A stretch of 64,000 nt of DNA. It comes from Sphingomonas profundi. GTDB taxonomy: Bacteria; Pseudomonadota; Alphaproteobacteria; Sphingomonadales; Sphingomonadaceae. Where the stretch lies: NCBI RefSeq assembly GCF_009739515.1, contig NZ_CP046535.1, forward strand, positions 62,001-126,000, given 5' to 3'. The notes under the pieces were generated by a model. That model was given only the letters and a program-made list of their open reading frames with translations. It was not told where the DNA came from and did not search any database. A program made the translations under genes and the position numbers. This document shows positions 31,044-40,687 of this stretch, in pieces (positions within the stretch are counted from its first letter, which is position 1; each line of letters starts with the position of its first letter).

Positions 31044-31541
31044 TCAGCCCCGCCGATCGTAGTCCAGCATCGAGGCCGGCGCGTGGCACCGGCGGACCAG
31101 GCCCGTCACCACCTTGCGGCGGAATTGCCGCAGCGGCAAAGCGTTCAGCGGACGCGCGCGGATGGCCGCCACCTCCGCCTGGGTGAAGCGGGCGGCGGCG
31201 GGCGGAGCGGACCGCTCGCCGAGATCGAACGTCACGAAGTTCATCACCTGCGCCAGCGTCGCATCGTCGAACTGCGCGCGCGAGACGTTGGGCAGGCGGA
31301 TCACATATTCGCGGCCCTCCGGCGTGCAGAGGAACCAGCCGGCGACGCCGCGCAGCGACGGCACCGATCTGGGCGGCGACACGCCGAGCGTGCCGTGGCA
31401 CCCGCCGCAGCGCAGGATGAACTGGGTCTGCGCCGGGCTGAGCGTCACTGCATTGCGCTCAGTCGCGTAATTATCCCCGGCGATCGCGGGCGCGGCGGCG
31501 ATCGCGCCCAGTGCCAGCCACAGCCACGGCTTCACAGCCAC
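31044..31541 (-). CDS. Monoheme cytochrome c, last gene of the amine dehydrogenase operon
   Basis: This 165-residue exported protein has a signal peptide (MAVKPWLWLALGAIAAAPAI) and one heme site CGGCH in QFILRCGGCHGTLGVS. A later RRCHAPAS is not a CxxCH site. A Met suited as an axial ligand occurs in AQVMNFVTF. It is the distal gene of the operon mauB-E-D-A-cyt-cyt, separated from the upstream cytochrome gene by 44 nt. It probably accepts electrons from the amine dehydrogenase or passes them on to the respiratory chain. MauC (amicyanin) is absent here, so a cytochrome acceptor is plausible. Confidence 0.8.
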   Translation of the reverse strand: MAVKPWLWLALGAIAAAPAIAGDNYATERNAVTLSPAQTQFILRCGGCHGTLGVSPPRSVPSLRGVAGWFLCTPEGREYVIRLPNVSRAQFDDATLAQVMNFVTFDLGERSAPPAAARFTQAEVAAIRARPLNALPLRQFRRKVVTGLVRRCHAPASMLDYDRRG

Positions 31542-31585
31542 GCTCTCACTGCCGGAGTTTCACAGGCGCAACCTCGCGGGCGATC

Positions 31586-32110
31586 TCACGGGATCAGCCC
31601 CTGCGCGGCCAGTTGCTCCCGCACTGTCTTCATCTCGGTCGCGCTCTTCTTCGGCGCGGCGCGTGCGGCCTTGATCTCTGCGGCCGCGAAGGGCGCTATC
31701 CTGGGCGGGCCGCCCGGCAGCTTCGTCACATAGGTGAGCGTCGCGGCGATATCCGTATCGGACAGGCGGGCGAAGGGCGGCATCACGCCCATGATCGGCT
31801 TGCCGTCGACCATCATGCGCCCGGCCATGCCGTTCAGCAGCACGTCGATCAGATAGGCGCGCCCCGCCGGTTTCGCGGCGATCGCGCCGGCGCGGCCGGC
31901 CACGCGCGGGAACTGGCCGGGGATGCCGGCGCCGGCGGCCTGGTGGCACATCTGGCAGTTGGCGGTGTAGGCCATCGGTGCCGTCTGCGCGGAGGATGGC
32001 GCCGGCAGCATCAGCGCCGCCAGGACCAGCACGCCATATCTCGGGCGAAGGCGAGGGACGCTGGCGGCGACTCGACTGCGCTCGGCACAAGGGGCGCGGG
32101 CAGGGAGCAT
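31586..32110 (-). CDS. Monoheme cytochrome c in the amine dehydrogenase operon
   Basis: This 174-residue protein has a basic N-terminus and a hydrophobic signal segment (YGVLVLAALMLPAPSSAQ), then a single heme site CQMCH at the mature start (ANCQMCHQAAGAGIPGQFPR). Met ligand candidates occur in GVMPPFARLSD, typical of class I cytochromes c. It starts 3 nt after the mauA stop, so it is tightly coupled to the light chain. It is a good candidate for the direct electron acceptor of the TTQ enzyme in the periplasm. Confidence 0.85.
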   Translation of the reverse strand: MLPARAPCAERSRVAASVPRLRPRYGVLVLAALMLPAPSSAQTAPMAYTANCQMCHQAAGAGIPGQFPRVAGRAGAIAAKPAGRAYLIDVLLNGMAGRMMVDGKPIMGVMPPFARLSDTDIAATLTYVTKLPGGPPRIAPFAAAEIKAARAAPKKSATEMKTVREQLAAQGLIP

Positions 32111-32113
32111 CGC

Positions 32114-32680
32114 TCAACTCGCCGCGCCGACGAGCGCCGCCGTCGAGCAGTGATAGGCCATGTTCGAGGTGCCGAAGCACCAGATGATCTCGTTATTGCC
32201 CTGCGGCCGGTAGGCTGGGCTCGCCTCCTCCGTATTGTCGCAGCGGCACTGGCCGCAGCCGGAGGTGCCGCAGCAATCGCGATAGGCGATCAGGTAGCTG
32301 CGCTTGTCGTCCGGATTGTAGCAGGTCCCGACCCACGAGGTGAGCGAGGGCGAGGTGCCCGGCGGGCAGGTGTGCACGCCGCCGCCGCAGCAGGTGCAGA
32401 GCGATCCGTCGATGGCGCAGTAGCGCCAGTAGTTGCACTCGGTATCGTCCTTGGTCTGCGCCTTTTTCTGGAAGTCGGTCAGGTCCGCGCCGGGCGCCGG
32501 CTGGCCGGGGGCGGAGGGCGCCTGCGCGTTCGCCTTGCCGCGCTCCACCGGCAGCAACGGGAAGGCGGGCGCGGCGACCAGCGCCAGCCCCAGCCGGGAG
32601 AGGATCGTGCGGCGCGAGGTGCCGCCCGCCAGCCGGCGGACGAAGCGCTCGCTGATGCTGTCGATCAGGTCGTTGGCCAT
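32114..32680 (-). CDS. mauA: TTQ amine dehydrogenase light chain
   Basis: This 188-residue protein is the small subunit that carries the tryptophan tryptophylquinone cofactor. Its Tat-type signal peptide (TSRRTILSRLGLALVAAP) fits export in a folded state. The mature part is dense in disulfide cysteines (NYWRYCAIDGSLCTCCGG, DCCGTSGCGQCRC). The TTQ tryptophans correspond to Trp-116 (LTSWVGTCYNP) and Trp-167 (NEIIWCFG). They are 51 residues apart, as in Paracoccus (Trp-57 and Trp-108 of the mature chain). The ATG at 32680 is the natural start. Methylamine- and aromatic-amine-type enzymes cannot be separated here. Confidence 0.93.
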   Translation of the reverse strand: MANDLIDSISERFVRRLAGGTSRRTILSRLGLALVAAPAFPLLPVERGKANAQAPSAPGQPAPGADLTDFQKKAQTKDDTECNYWRYCAIDGSLCTCCGGGVHTCPPGTSPSLTSWVGTCYNPDDKRSYLIAYRDCCGTSGCGQCRCDNTEEASPAYRPQGNNEIIWCFGTSNMAYHCSTAALVGAAS

Positions 32681-32705
32681 GATGCTGTTCCCCTGTTGGC
32701 CGGCG

Positions 32706-33299
32706 TCAGGCCGCTGCCGTGTCGACGCTGCGCAGATACGCCTGGGCGGATGCGAAGCCCTTGTCGTCGGCGTTGACGAGGCTCTCGACATGCTCGCGGC
32801 TGCTGACCAGGCCCTTGGCGGCGATCACCCCGTCGCTGCGGATCAGCACGCCGTAGGGCAGCTTGCCGACGTGGAAGGCGAGGCCCACGGCCGGGCTGTT
32901 GGCGAAGGGGTAGCCGGAGAGCTTGTACCTATCGACCATCGCCGCCTGCTCGGCCGCGTCGCCGTCGCCGATGAAGACGAGGTCGATGCCTTCGGCCGAG
33001 GCGACGCCCTTGGCGATCGGGATCACCTTGCGGCAGACCGGGCAGCTGGGCGCCACGAACATCAGCAGGGTGCGGCGCGGCCCCATTTGGCCCGGCCCGA
33101 TGGCGAGCGGCCGGCCGTCTATCGTGGTGGCGTGGACGTGCGGCGCGAGATCGCCGGCGGCCGGCCCGCCCCCCGTCACCAGCGCGCCCATCGGCGCGAT
33201 CCGCTCGTGCAGCACGCCGATCTGCCGGGCGAGCGCCAGCACCGCGATGGTCAGCAGCGCGACGACGATCCAGAGCAGGAAGGTGGAGGCGATCAGCAT
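32706..33299 (-). CDS. mauD: Amine dehydrogenase maturation protein MauD
   Basis: This 197-residue membrane-anchored thioredoxin-like protein has an N-terminal helix (IASTFLLWIVVALLTIAVLA) and a CPVC active site in MFVAPSCPVCRKVIPIAKG. MauD is thought to make the many disulfides of the light chain in the periplasm, together with MauE. It starts 1 nt after the mauE stop and 25 nt before mauA, the standard B-E-D-A order. Confidence 0.94.
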   Translation of the reverse strand: MLIASTFLLWIVVALLTIAVLALARQIGVLHERIAPMGALVTGGGPAAGDLAPHVHATTIDGRPLAIGPGQMGPRRTLLMFVAPSCPVCRKVIPIAKGVASAEGIDLVFIGDGDAAEQAAMVDRYKLSGYPFANSPAVGLAFHVGKLPYGVLIRSDGVIAAKGLVSSREHVESLVNADDKGFASAQAYLRSVDTAAA

Positions 33300-33300
33300 G

Positions 33301-33858
33301 TCAGCGTACTCCGCTGGTGGGGGCGGCGCGGCCGGCGCCGGTGCGGGGCGACGCGATCGATCCGAGGGAGGCGAGGATCTGGCCGAGCAGGAACACGAGG
33401 AGACCAGCACCCGCCGCCGTGGCGAGCAGCGGCAGCGGCAGCGCGGGCAGAGGCGCCAGGCCGCCCGCCAGCAGCAGGCCGAGGGTCAGGTTGCGCGCCA
33501 CCAGCCTCCAGCCGATCGGGCGGGGTGCCGCCGCGGGATCGCAGCCGCAATCGATGTGGCGCCGCCCGCGCGCCAGGTTCGCCGCCATCGCCGCGGCGAA
33601 CAGCGCCAGCAGCCCGGCGGCCGCCGCGCAGGCGAGCGGCAGCCCGGCGACGAGGCCCAGCGCGATCGCGATCTCCACCGGCGGCAGCGCCGCCGCGACG
33701 GGCGCCACCAGCACGTCTGGCAGCAGCCGGTAGGCGGCGACGGCGGCGGCGAAGTCGTCCCGCCGCCGCAGCTTGCCGATCGCGGCCGCCGCGAACAGGC
33801 AGGCGACGCCGATCCGCGCCATCGCGGCCACGCAGGCGATCAGGAGGGCGGCGCTCAT
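33301..33858 (-). CDS. mauE: Amine dehydrogenase maturation membrane protein MauE
   Basis: This 185-residue protein has four to five membrane helices (about 5-25, 45-70, 75-95, 120-140 and 145-165) and a Cys-Gly-Cys segment (HIDCGCDP) like the DoxX/MauE family. It is thought to work with MauD in disulfide formation or transport of the light chain. It lies between mauB (4 nt) and mauD (1 nt), so the genes are co-translated. Confidence 0.9.
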   Translation of the reverse strand: MSAALLIACVAAMARIGVACLFAAAAIGKLRRRDDFAAAVAAYRLLPDVLVAPVAAALPPVEIAIALGLVAGLPLACAAAAGLLALFAAAMAANLARGRRHIDCGCDPAAAPRPIGWRLVARNLTLGLLLAGGLAPLPALPLPLLATAAGAGLLVFLLGQILASLGSIASPRTGAGRAAPTSGVR

Positions 33859-33862
33859 CCGC

Positions 33863-35125
33863 TCAGAAGCCCGTCATCGCCATCAGGCCGGGGCGGCCGA
33901 GATCGTCGAGCGCCTTCTGCACCTTGCCGGTCTGCGGATCGAGCCGCCAGAACCAGCCGTCCTCCGACGCGACATAGAGCTGCGGGTCCGCATCCTGGCT
34001 GACGGCGATCGTGTAGCCGGCGGTCGGCAGTTCGTAGCGGGTGACGAGCGCCTGGGTCGCCGCGTCGATCACCCACACCTCCGTGCCGCTGGCCTTCTGC
34101 GTCCAGTGATTGCCCTCGTGCATCAGCACGAACAGCCGCCCGCTGGCCGGATGCCAGGCGAACGGGCGTCGTCCGCCGGGCCGCCACGTCTTCTGCTGGG
34201 GCGCGGTGGTGGCGGCGGCGAGGCCGGCGGCGCGCTGCAGCGACCAGCCCTGGCCGATGGTGGAGGTGGCGCCGAGCGTCGCCGGATAGACCATGCCGGT
34301 ATAGGTGATGAACAGCGCCTTGCCCGCCGCGCGATCGACGATGCTCTCCTCAAACACCGGATCCTTCTCGGCATCGAAGAAGACCGGGCTGTGGGTGATC
34401 GTGCCCCGGCCCTTCGCGTCCAGCCGCACGCTGGCGAGCGAGCCGTCCGCGCACAGCGAGGCGAAACCTTCGTCGCGGAACGGGTAGACGAGGCCGCAGC
34501 CCGGCGTCTCGACGGTGGAGATCACCTTGCCCGCCAGCAGATCGACGACGATCGCGGAGGCGGCCGGCTCCATATTGTAGACGAAGCCGCGCGTGCCGCT
34601 GGCGTTGAGGCTGAAGAATGGGATGCGGCCGGAGGCGATCAGGCGGCCGGGCAGCTTGATCTCCGTCTTCAACAGCAGGGTGGTGCCGTCGTAGACGGAC
34701 ACCATGTCCTGCCGGATGCCGCGATTCTGCTTCGTCCAGATCGTCTCGGAGACGTAGAAGGTGCCGTTGTCCGGCGCCACGGCGAAGCCGGCCGCGCCGG
34801 TGGAGTTTACCGTTCCCTCGATCTTGGCGGTGTCGCCGTTGATGATCGTGATACCGCCGCCGCGCGTGGCCAGGAACACGCGGTGCGGCGTGGCCGGCGG
34901 CAGGGTGGCGATGTCGCTCGTCTCGCTCTCCAGCAGCGGCGGCGGCGGCTTGGCGGGATCGGTGAGGGTGGGGCTGGCGGCGGGCGGCGCCGGCTTCGGC
35001 GGTTCGGCGGCGGAGGGCTTGAAGCCGCCGGCGGCGGCGGGCGCCAGCGTCTGCGCGGCGGCCGGGGCGGTCGCCGCCAGCATTAGCGCGAGCGCCATCC
35101 AGGAAGTTGCGGTCGGCCGCGCCAT
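33863..35125 (-). CDS. mauB: TTQ amine dehydrogenase heavy chain
   Basis: This 420-residue periplasmic subunit has a Sec signal peptide (TSWMALALMLAATAPAAAQ) and a Pro/Ala-rich linker (about 35-65). Then follows a seven-bladed beta-propeller with repeated strands such as HRVFLATRGGGITIINGDTA, GTFYVSETIWTKQNRGIRQD and KLPGRLIASGRIPFFSLNAS, all typical of amine dehydrogenase large subunits. It forms a heterotetramer with the light chain. It is the first gene of the operon; a shared 18-bp motif lies about 140 nt upstream. The end ALDDLGRPGLMAMTGF also resembles known heavy chains. Confidence 0.93.
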   Translation of the reverse strand: MARPTATSWMALALMLAATAPAAAQTLAPAAAGGFKPSAAEPPKPAPPAASPTLTDPAKPPPPLLESETSDIATLPPATPHRVFLATRGGGITIINGDTAKIEGTVNSTGAAGFAVAPDNGTFYVSETIWTKQNRGIRQDMVSVYDGTTLLLKTEIKLPGRLIASGRIPFFSLNASGTRGFVYNMEPAASAIVVDLLAGKVISTVETPGCGLVYPFRDEGFASLCADGSLASVRLDAKGRGTITHSPVFFDAEKDPVFEESIVDRAAGKALFITYTGMVYPATLGATSTIGQGWSLQRAAGLAAATTAPQQKTWRPGGRRPFAWHPASGRLFVLMHEGNHWTQKASGTEVWVIDAATQALVTRYELPTAGYTIAVSQDADPQLYVASEDGWFWRLDPQTGKVQKALDDLGRPGLMAMTGF

Positions 35126-35181
35126 GTCTGTCCCCCGTCCAGCGATGGCGGCGATTTGGCGCCGGCGGCCACCGCACCGCC

Positions 35182-35199
35182 ATGGGTCGTTTGACGTAG
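35182..35199 (+). promoter_or_regulatory. Shared operator-like motif, site A (faces the urease operon)
   Basis: The sequence ATGGGTCGTTTGACGTAG occurs here and, with at most three differences, at three other intergenic sites of the locus. It points toward ureD, whose start lies 115 nt away. It is identical to the site at 60118-60135. I infer binding of a common regulator, perhaps the LuxR-type protein at 44043. Confidence 0.7.
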
Positions 35200-35263
35200 C
35201 CGGCCGATCGCCCCGCGAAGTGGGCCGGGCGGCGGCGGCGGGAGGCGCGCGGTGCGTTCGTCA

Positions 35264-35281
35264 CTACGTCAAACACCCCAT
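35264..35281 (-). promoter_or_regulatory. Shared operator-like motif, site B (faces the amine dehydrogenase operon)
   Basis: On the minus strand this reads ATGGGGTGTTTGACGTAG, 16 of 18 identical to site A. It lies in inverted orientation 64 bp away and points toward mauB (start 139 nt away). Two opposed copies in one divergent promoter region suggest that each operon has its own site. Confidence 0.7.
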
Positions 35282-35314
35282 GACTCCGCCGCAAGCGGCT
35301 CCTATCGTTCGACA

Positions 35315-36181
35315 ATGGAGCTTTGCCGGCCGCACCCTGCCGATCTGGCGCAAGAGCCGGCGGCCGCGCGCCACCAGCGGGTGGACGGGGCGGCGCGCAT
35401 CGCCTTCGCGGCGCCCGGGCGGCTGGCCGATCTCTACCAGCGCGCGCCCTGCCGTATCCTCTTCCCGGACGTGGAGCCGAGCGAGCCGGTGGAGGCGGTG
35501 TCCGTCACCACCAGCGGCGGGCTGACCGGGGGCGACCGGATCCGCGTGGAGGTGGCGATCGCCGCCGGCGCCGCCGCCACGGTCACGACGCAGGCGGCCG
35601 AGAAGCTCTATCGCGTGCTGCCCGGCGATCCCGACATCCGTATCGAGACGCGCGTTTCGGTGGGTGCGGGCGGCTGGGGCGAGTGGCTGGGGCAGGAGGC
35701 GATCCTGTTCGAGGGCACGCGCGTGGCCCGCGCCTTCGAGGCCGACGTCGCCGTTACCGGCCGGCTGCTGGCGGTGGAGAGCCTGGTCTTCGGCCGATCG
35801 GCGATGGGCGAGGCGATGCGCACCGGCCGGGTGCACGACAGCTGGCGCATCCGGCGAGACGGCCGGCTGCTTTGGGTGGACGCGCTGCGGCTGGAGGGCG
35901 ACGTCGCCGCCGCCATGGCCGCGCCGTTCGCCTTCGGCGACGCGACGTCCAGCGCCACCATCGTCTATGTCGCGGACGATGCCGCGCGCCACCTGGATGC
36001 CGCCCGCGCCCTGATCGCCGGCGATCGCGGCGGCGCGACCAGCTTCGACGGGATGCTGATCGTGCGCCTGCTGGCGGCGGACGCGGCGGCGCTGCGCCGG
36101 GCGGTGGTGCGCATCGCCGCGGGGCTGCGCGCGGCGGCGGGCGGTTTCGCCGGCCGGATGCCCGCGATATGGCGCTGCTGA
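35315..36181 (+). CDS. ureD: Urease accessory protein UreD
   Basis: This 288-residue chaperone is part of the UreDFG complex that loads nickel into urease. Typical segments are [40 protein letters not shown] and [10 protein letters not shown]. The ATG at 35315 gives the best N-terminus ([20 protein letters not shown]). It is the first gene of the operon ureDABCEFG and ends 1 nt before ureA. Two copies of the 18-bp motif lie upstream. Confidence 0.95.
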   Translation: MELCRPHPADLAQEPAAARHQRVDGAARIAFAAPGRLADLYQRAPCRILFPDVEPSEPVEAVSVTTSGGLTGGDRIRVEVAIAAGAAATVTTQAAEKLYRVLPGDPDIRIETRVSVGAGGWGEWLGQEAILFEGTRVARAFEADVAVTGRLLAVESLVFGRSAMGEAMRTGRVHDSWRIRRDGRLLWVDALRLEGDVAAAMAAPFAFGDATSSATIVYVADDAARHLDAARALIAGDRGGATSFDGMLIVRLLAADAAALRRAVVRIAAGLRAAAGGFAGRMPAIWRC

Positions 36182-36182
36182 G

Positions 36183-36485
36183 ATGAACCTGACGCCGCGC
36201 GAGAAGGATAAGCTGCTGGTCGCGATGGCCGCGATGGTCGCGCGTCGCCGGCTGGAACGCGGCGTGAAGCTGAACCACCCCGAGGCGGTGGCGCTGATCG
36301 CCGATCATGTGGTGGAAGGCGCGCGCGACGGCGCGAGCGTGGCGGCGCTGATGGCGTCGGGCGGGCACGTCCTCACCCGCGACCAGGTGATGGAGGGGGT
36401 GGCCGAGATGATCCACGACATCCAGGTGGAGGCGACCTTCCCCGACGGCACCAAGCTCGTCACCGTCCACCGGCCGATCCGCTGA
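36183..36485 (+). CDS. ureA: Urease subunit gamma
   Basis: At 100 residues this is the standard Ure[41 protein letters not shown] and the C-terminal [12 protein letters not shown]. It forms the trimeric urease core with beta and alpha subunits in the cytoplasm. The gene starts 1 nt after ureD and is followed 10 nt later by ureB. All residues expected in the family appear to be present. Confidence 0.98.
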   Translation: MNLTPREKDKLLVAMAAMVARRRLERGVKLNHPEAVALIADHVVEGARDGASVAALMASGGHVLTRDQVMEGVAEMIHDIQVEATFPDGTKLVTVHRPIR

Positions 36486-36495
36486 GGCGCGCGCG

Positions 36496-36801
36496 ATGAT
36501 CCCGGGCGAGATCCTGACCGGCGCGGGCGAGATCGCGCTGAACGCCGGCCGCCCGGTCACGCGGCTGACGGTGGCGAACAGCGGCGACCGGCCGATCCAG
36601 GTGGGCAGCCACTATCATTTCGCCGAGACGAACCCCGCGCTCGTCTTCGATCGGGCGGCGGCGCGGGGCCAGCGGCTCGCCATCGCCAGCGGCACCGCCA
36701 TCCGCTTCGAGCCCGGACAGACGAGCGAGGTGGCGCTGGTGCCGTTCGCCGGCGCGCGCGTGGCGATCGGCTTCCGCGGCGACGTGATGGGACCGCTGTG
36801 A
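36496..36801 (+). CDS. ureB: Urease subunit beta
   Basis: This 101-residue protein carries the UreB signatures: [39 protein letters not shown] and [16 protein letters not shown]. It is the middle subunit of the urease trimer. Unlike most urease operons, where ureC follows within a few bases, here ureC starts 148 nt later because a palindromic element lies in between. Confidence 0.98.
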   Translation: MIPGEILTGAGEIALNAGRPVTRLTVANSGDRPIQVGSHYHFAETNPALVFDRAAARGQRLAIASGTAIRFEPGQTSEVALVPFAGARVAIGFRGDVMGPL

Positions 36802-36815
36802 TGCGCGCGGCACAT

Positions 36816-36944
36816 TCCTTCCCGGCACGGAGAGGGAGACTGCGCGAAGCGTGCTGGAGAGACCGTGCGGCGAACGGATCGGCACGCTTGCCGCGCTCCC
36901 CCTCCACCAGCTGCGCTGGTCCCCCTCCCCGTGCCGGGGAGGAG
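36816..36944. repeat. Nested palindromic element between ureB and ureC
   Basis: The outer arms (about 36816-36838 and 36921-36944; TTCCCGGCACGGAGAGGGAG against CCCCTCCCCGTGCCGGGGAG) and the inner arms (AAGCGTGC at 36847-36854, GCACGCTT at 36882-36889) pair in reverse complement. The whole 129 bases can fold into one long imperfect hairpin. It looks like a small mobile palindromic element (RPE/MITE-like). The right arm ends GGGGAGGAGCGATC directly before the ureC ATG, so it supplies the ribosome-binding site. Confidence 0.7.
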
Positions 36945-36949
36945 CGATC

Positions 36950-38670
<1,721 letters not shown>

Positions 38671-38671
<1 letters not shown>

Positions 38672-39201
38672 TGCTGCGGGCCAGCGCCATCCTGCGCGCC
38701 GGCGAGTGGGACGCGACGACGGCGCTCGATCGCGTCACGCTCGATCACGATGCGCGCCACCGCCGGCGCTTCCGCTATCTGGGCGAGGGTGGCACCGATT
38801 TCCTGCTCGATCTGCCGGCGGCGGCGGTGCTGGCCGAGGGCGACGGGCTGGCGCTGGACGGCGGCGGCGTGATCGCCGTGGCGGCGGCGGACGAGCCGCT
38901 GATCGAGGTGCGCGCCGCCAGCCCCGCGCTGCTGATGCGGCTGGCCTGGCATGTCGGCAACCGCCACCTGCCGGCCGATATCGGCGCGGACCGCATCCGC
39001 CTGCGCGCCGACCATGTGATCGCCGCCATGCTGCGCGGGCTGGGCGGCACGGTGGCGGAGATCGTCGCGCCGTTCACGCCGGAAGCGGGCGCCTATGCCG
39101 GCCGCGAGGGTGGCGGGCACGCGCATGGCCACGGGCATACGCACGACCACGACCACGATCACGCCCACGCCCATGATCGCGGGCACCGCCATGACCACTG
39201 A
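38671..39201 (+). CDS. ureE: Urease accessory protein UreE (nickel metallochaperone)
   Basis: This 176-residue metallochaperone has an N-terminal peptide-binding domain and a metal-binding core (LAWHVGNRHLPADI, with the central His). It ends in a histidine-rich tail of about 30 residues (HAHGHGHTHDHDHDHAHAHD) that binds several nickel ions. The start overlaps the ureC stop by one base. The 3' end overlaps ureF by 11 nt, and the His-rich codons lie just before that overlap. Confidence 0.95.
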
Positions 39202-39901
39202 TCGCGCGCTCGCGATGCTGCTGGCGTGGACCTCGCCGAGCTACCCCGTCGGCGCGTTCAGCTACAGTCACGGGCTGGAGGCGGCGGTGGAGGCGGGTGC
39301 GGTGCGCGATGCCGCGAGCCTGGTGGACTATGTCTCGGCCGTGATCGCGCGCGGCGGCGGCTGGGTGGATGCCGTGCTGTTCGCCAGGGCATATGAAACG
39401 TGGCGCGGGGATGGCGCGGACGACGGGTCGAAGGCCCGCGACGCCGCCATGGATGCGATCGCCGAGCTTGCCGTCGCGTTTCGCGGATCGGCGGAGACGG
39501 CGCTGGAGAGCCGGCAGATGGGGCGCAGCTTCCTCGCCGTCACCCGCGCGGCCTGGCCGCATCCTGCGCTGGACGCCTTTGCCGCGCGCCATGCCGGGCG
39601 GCCGGTGGCGCACTGCATCGTCGGCGCGCTCGCCTGCGCGGCGCACGGCGCGCCGCTGCGGCCGGCGCTTACCGCGTGGATCCACGGCACCGCCGCCAAC
39701 CTCGTCTCGGCGGGCGTCAGACTGGTGCCGCTGGGGCAGACGGACGGGCAGATCGCCACCGCCCGGCTGACGCCGGTGATCGAGGACGTCGTCGCCCGCG
39801 CGCCGGCCACCGATCCCGACGATCTCGGCACCTCGGCGCTGCTGGTGGAACTCGCCAGCCTGACCCACGAAACGCAATATACGAGGCTGTTCCGCTCATG
39901 A
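39191..39901 (+). CDS. ureF: Urease accessory protein UreF
   Basis: This 236-residue helical protein is the UreG-regulating member of the nickel-loading complex. It starts [20 protein letters not shown] and has the family segments [32 protein letters not shown] and [19 protein letters not shown]. The ATG at 39191 was preferred because the text before it is the His/Thr-rich antiphase of the ureE tail. It ends with an ATGA overlap to ureG. Confidence 0.95.
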   Translation: MTTDRALAMLLAWTSPSYPVGAFSYSHGLEAAVEAGAVRDAASLVDYVSAVIARGGGWVDAVLFARAYETWRGDGADDGSKARDAAMDAIAELAVAFRGSAETALESRQMGRSFLAVTRAAWPHPALDAFAARHAGRPVAHCIVGALACAAHGAPLRPALTAWIHGTAANLVSAGVRLVPLGQTDGQIATARLTPVIEDVVARAPATDPDDLGTSALLVELASLTHETQYTRLFRS

Positions 39902-40527
39902 ACCACCATAGCACGCACAACGGCCCGCTGCGCGTCGGCATCGGCGGGCCGGTCGGCTCGGGCAAGACGGCGCTGACCGACCGGCTCTGCAAGGCCATGC
40001 GCGACCGCTACGACGTCGCCGCGATCACCAACGACATCTACACCCGCGAGGATGCCGAGTTCCTCACCCGATCGGGCGCGCTGGTGCCGGAGCGGATCAT
40101 GGGCGTGGAGACCGGCGGCTGCCCGCACACCGCCATCCGCGAGGATGCCAGCATCAACCTGGCCGCGGTGGACGAGATGGTCGATCGCTTCCCCAGCCTG
40201 GAGCTGATCTTCATCGAGAGCGGCGGCGACAATCTGGCCGCCACCTTCTCGCCGGAGCTGGCCGACATCACGATCTACGTGATCGACGTGTCCGCCGGCG
40301 ACAAGATCCCGCGCAAGGGCGGCCCCGGCATCACCCGATCGGACCTGCTCGTCATCAACAAGATCGATCTCGCGCCGCTGGTCGGCGCCTCGCTGGAGGT
40401 GATGGACCGCGACGCGCGCCGGATGCGGGGCGAACGGCCGTTCCTGTTCACCAATCTGAAGGAGGCGGTGGGGCTCCCCGCCATCGTCGATTTCATCGTC
40501 GTGGCCGGCGGATTGAAAGCCGTATGA
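39898..40527 (+). CDS. ureG: Urease accessory GTPase UreG
   Basis: This 209-residue SIMIBI-class GTPase powers nickel insertion. The P-loop is GGPVGSGKT (residues about 17-25), [16 protein letters not shown] carries the nickel-binding Cys-Pro-His, [19 protein letters not shown] is the switch region, and VINKIDLAP is the NKxD base-recognition motif. It starts within the ureF stop (ATGA). It is the last gene of the ure operon and is followed by a large inverted repeat. Confidence 0.98.
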   Translation: MNHHSTHNGPLRVGIGGPVGSGKTALTDRLCKAMRDRYDVAAITNDIYTREDAEFLTRSGALVPERIMGVETGGCPHTAIREDASINLAAVDEMVDRFPSLELIFIESGGDNLAATFSPELADITIYVIDVSAGDKIPRKGGPGITRSDLLVINKIDLAPLVGASLEVMDRDARRMRGERPFLFTNLKEAVGLPAIVDFIVVAGGLKAV

Positions 40528-40545
40528 CGGCGAGCCGCACCATTT

Positions 40546-40660
40546 CCGCTCATCCTGAGGAGGGACTGAGCCCGGCGAAGGCCCGTCTCGAAGGACGCAC
40601 GCTCGGGCCGTCCTTCGAGACGCCATTTCGCCGGGCTCAATGGCTCCTCAGGATGAGCGG
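40546..40660. repeat. Large interrupted palindrome after ureG
   Basis: The outer arms CCGCTCATCC/GGATGAGCGG, then CTGAGGAG/CTCCTCAG, GAGCCCGGCGAA/TTCGCCGGGCTC and GTCTCGAAGGACG/CGTCCTTCGAGAC pair in order around a loop of about 11 bases. The pairing is interrupted by 5-base mismatched stretches. This is a known style of dispersed intergenic repeat in Caulobacter and sphingomonad genomes. It separates ureG from the permease-kinase gene and might attenuate read-through. Confidence 0.85.
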
Positions 40661-40687
40661 GTTCCATTGTTCCAACGAGCGCTAGGC

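Noticed and set aside
31044-32110. The two cytochromes as one split diheme MauG
   Set aside because: Each has its own signal peptide and a single CxxCH, and neither shows the MauG/peroxidase domain layout.
35182-35199. TTGACG within the shared motif read as a sigma-70 -35 box
   Set aside because: No matching -10 element lies at the proper distance at any of the four sites, and the conservation extends over 18 bases, so an operator fits better.
36851-36949. Upstream ATG for ureC
   Set aside because: It lies in the palindromic element. The extra residues have no similarity to urease, and the ATG at 36950 has a strong ribosome-binding site.
39095-39190. Upstream start for ureF
   Set aside because: The extra residues (Thr-rich) are the out-of-phase reading of the ureE histidine tail.
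39117-39201. CA/GA-rich repeat in the ureE tail taken as a tandem repeat or short CRISPR
   Set aside because: The pattern comes from His-codon runs in a coding sequence; there are no spacers or conserved repeats.
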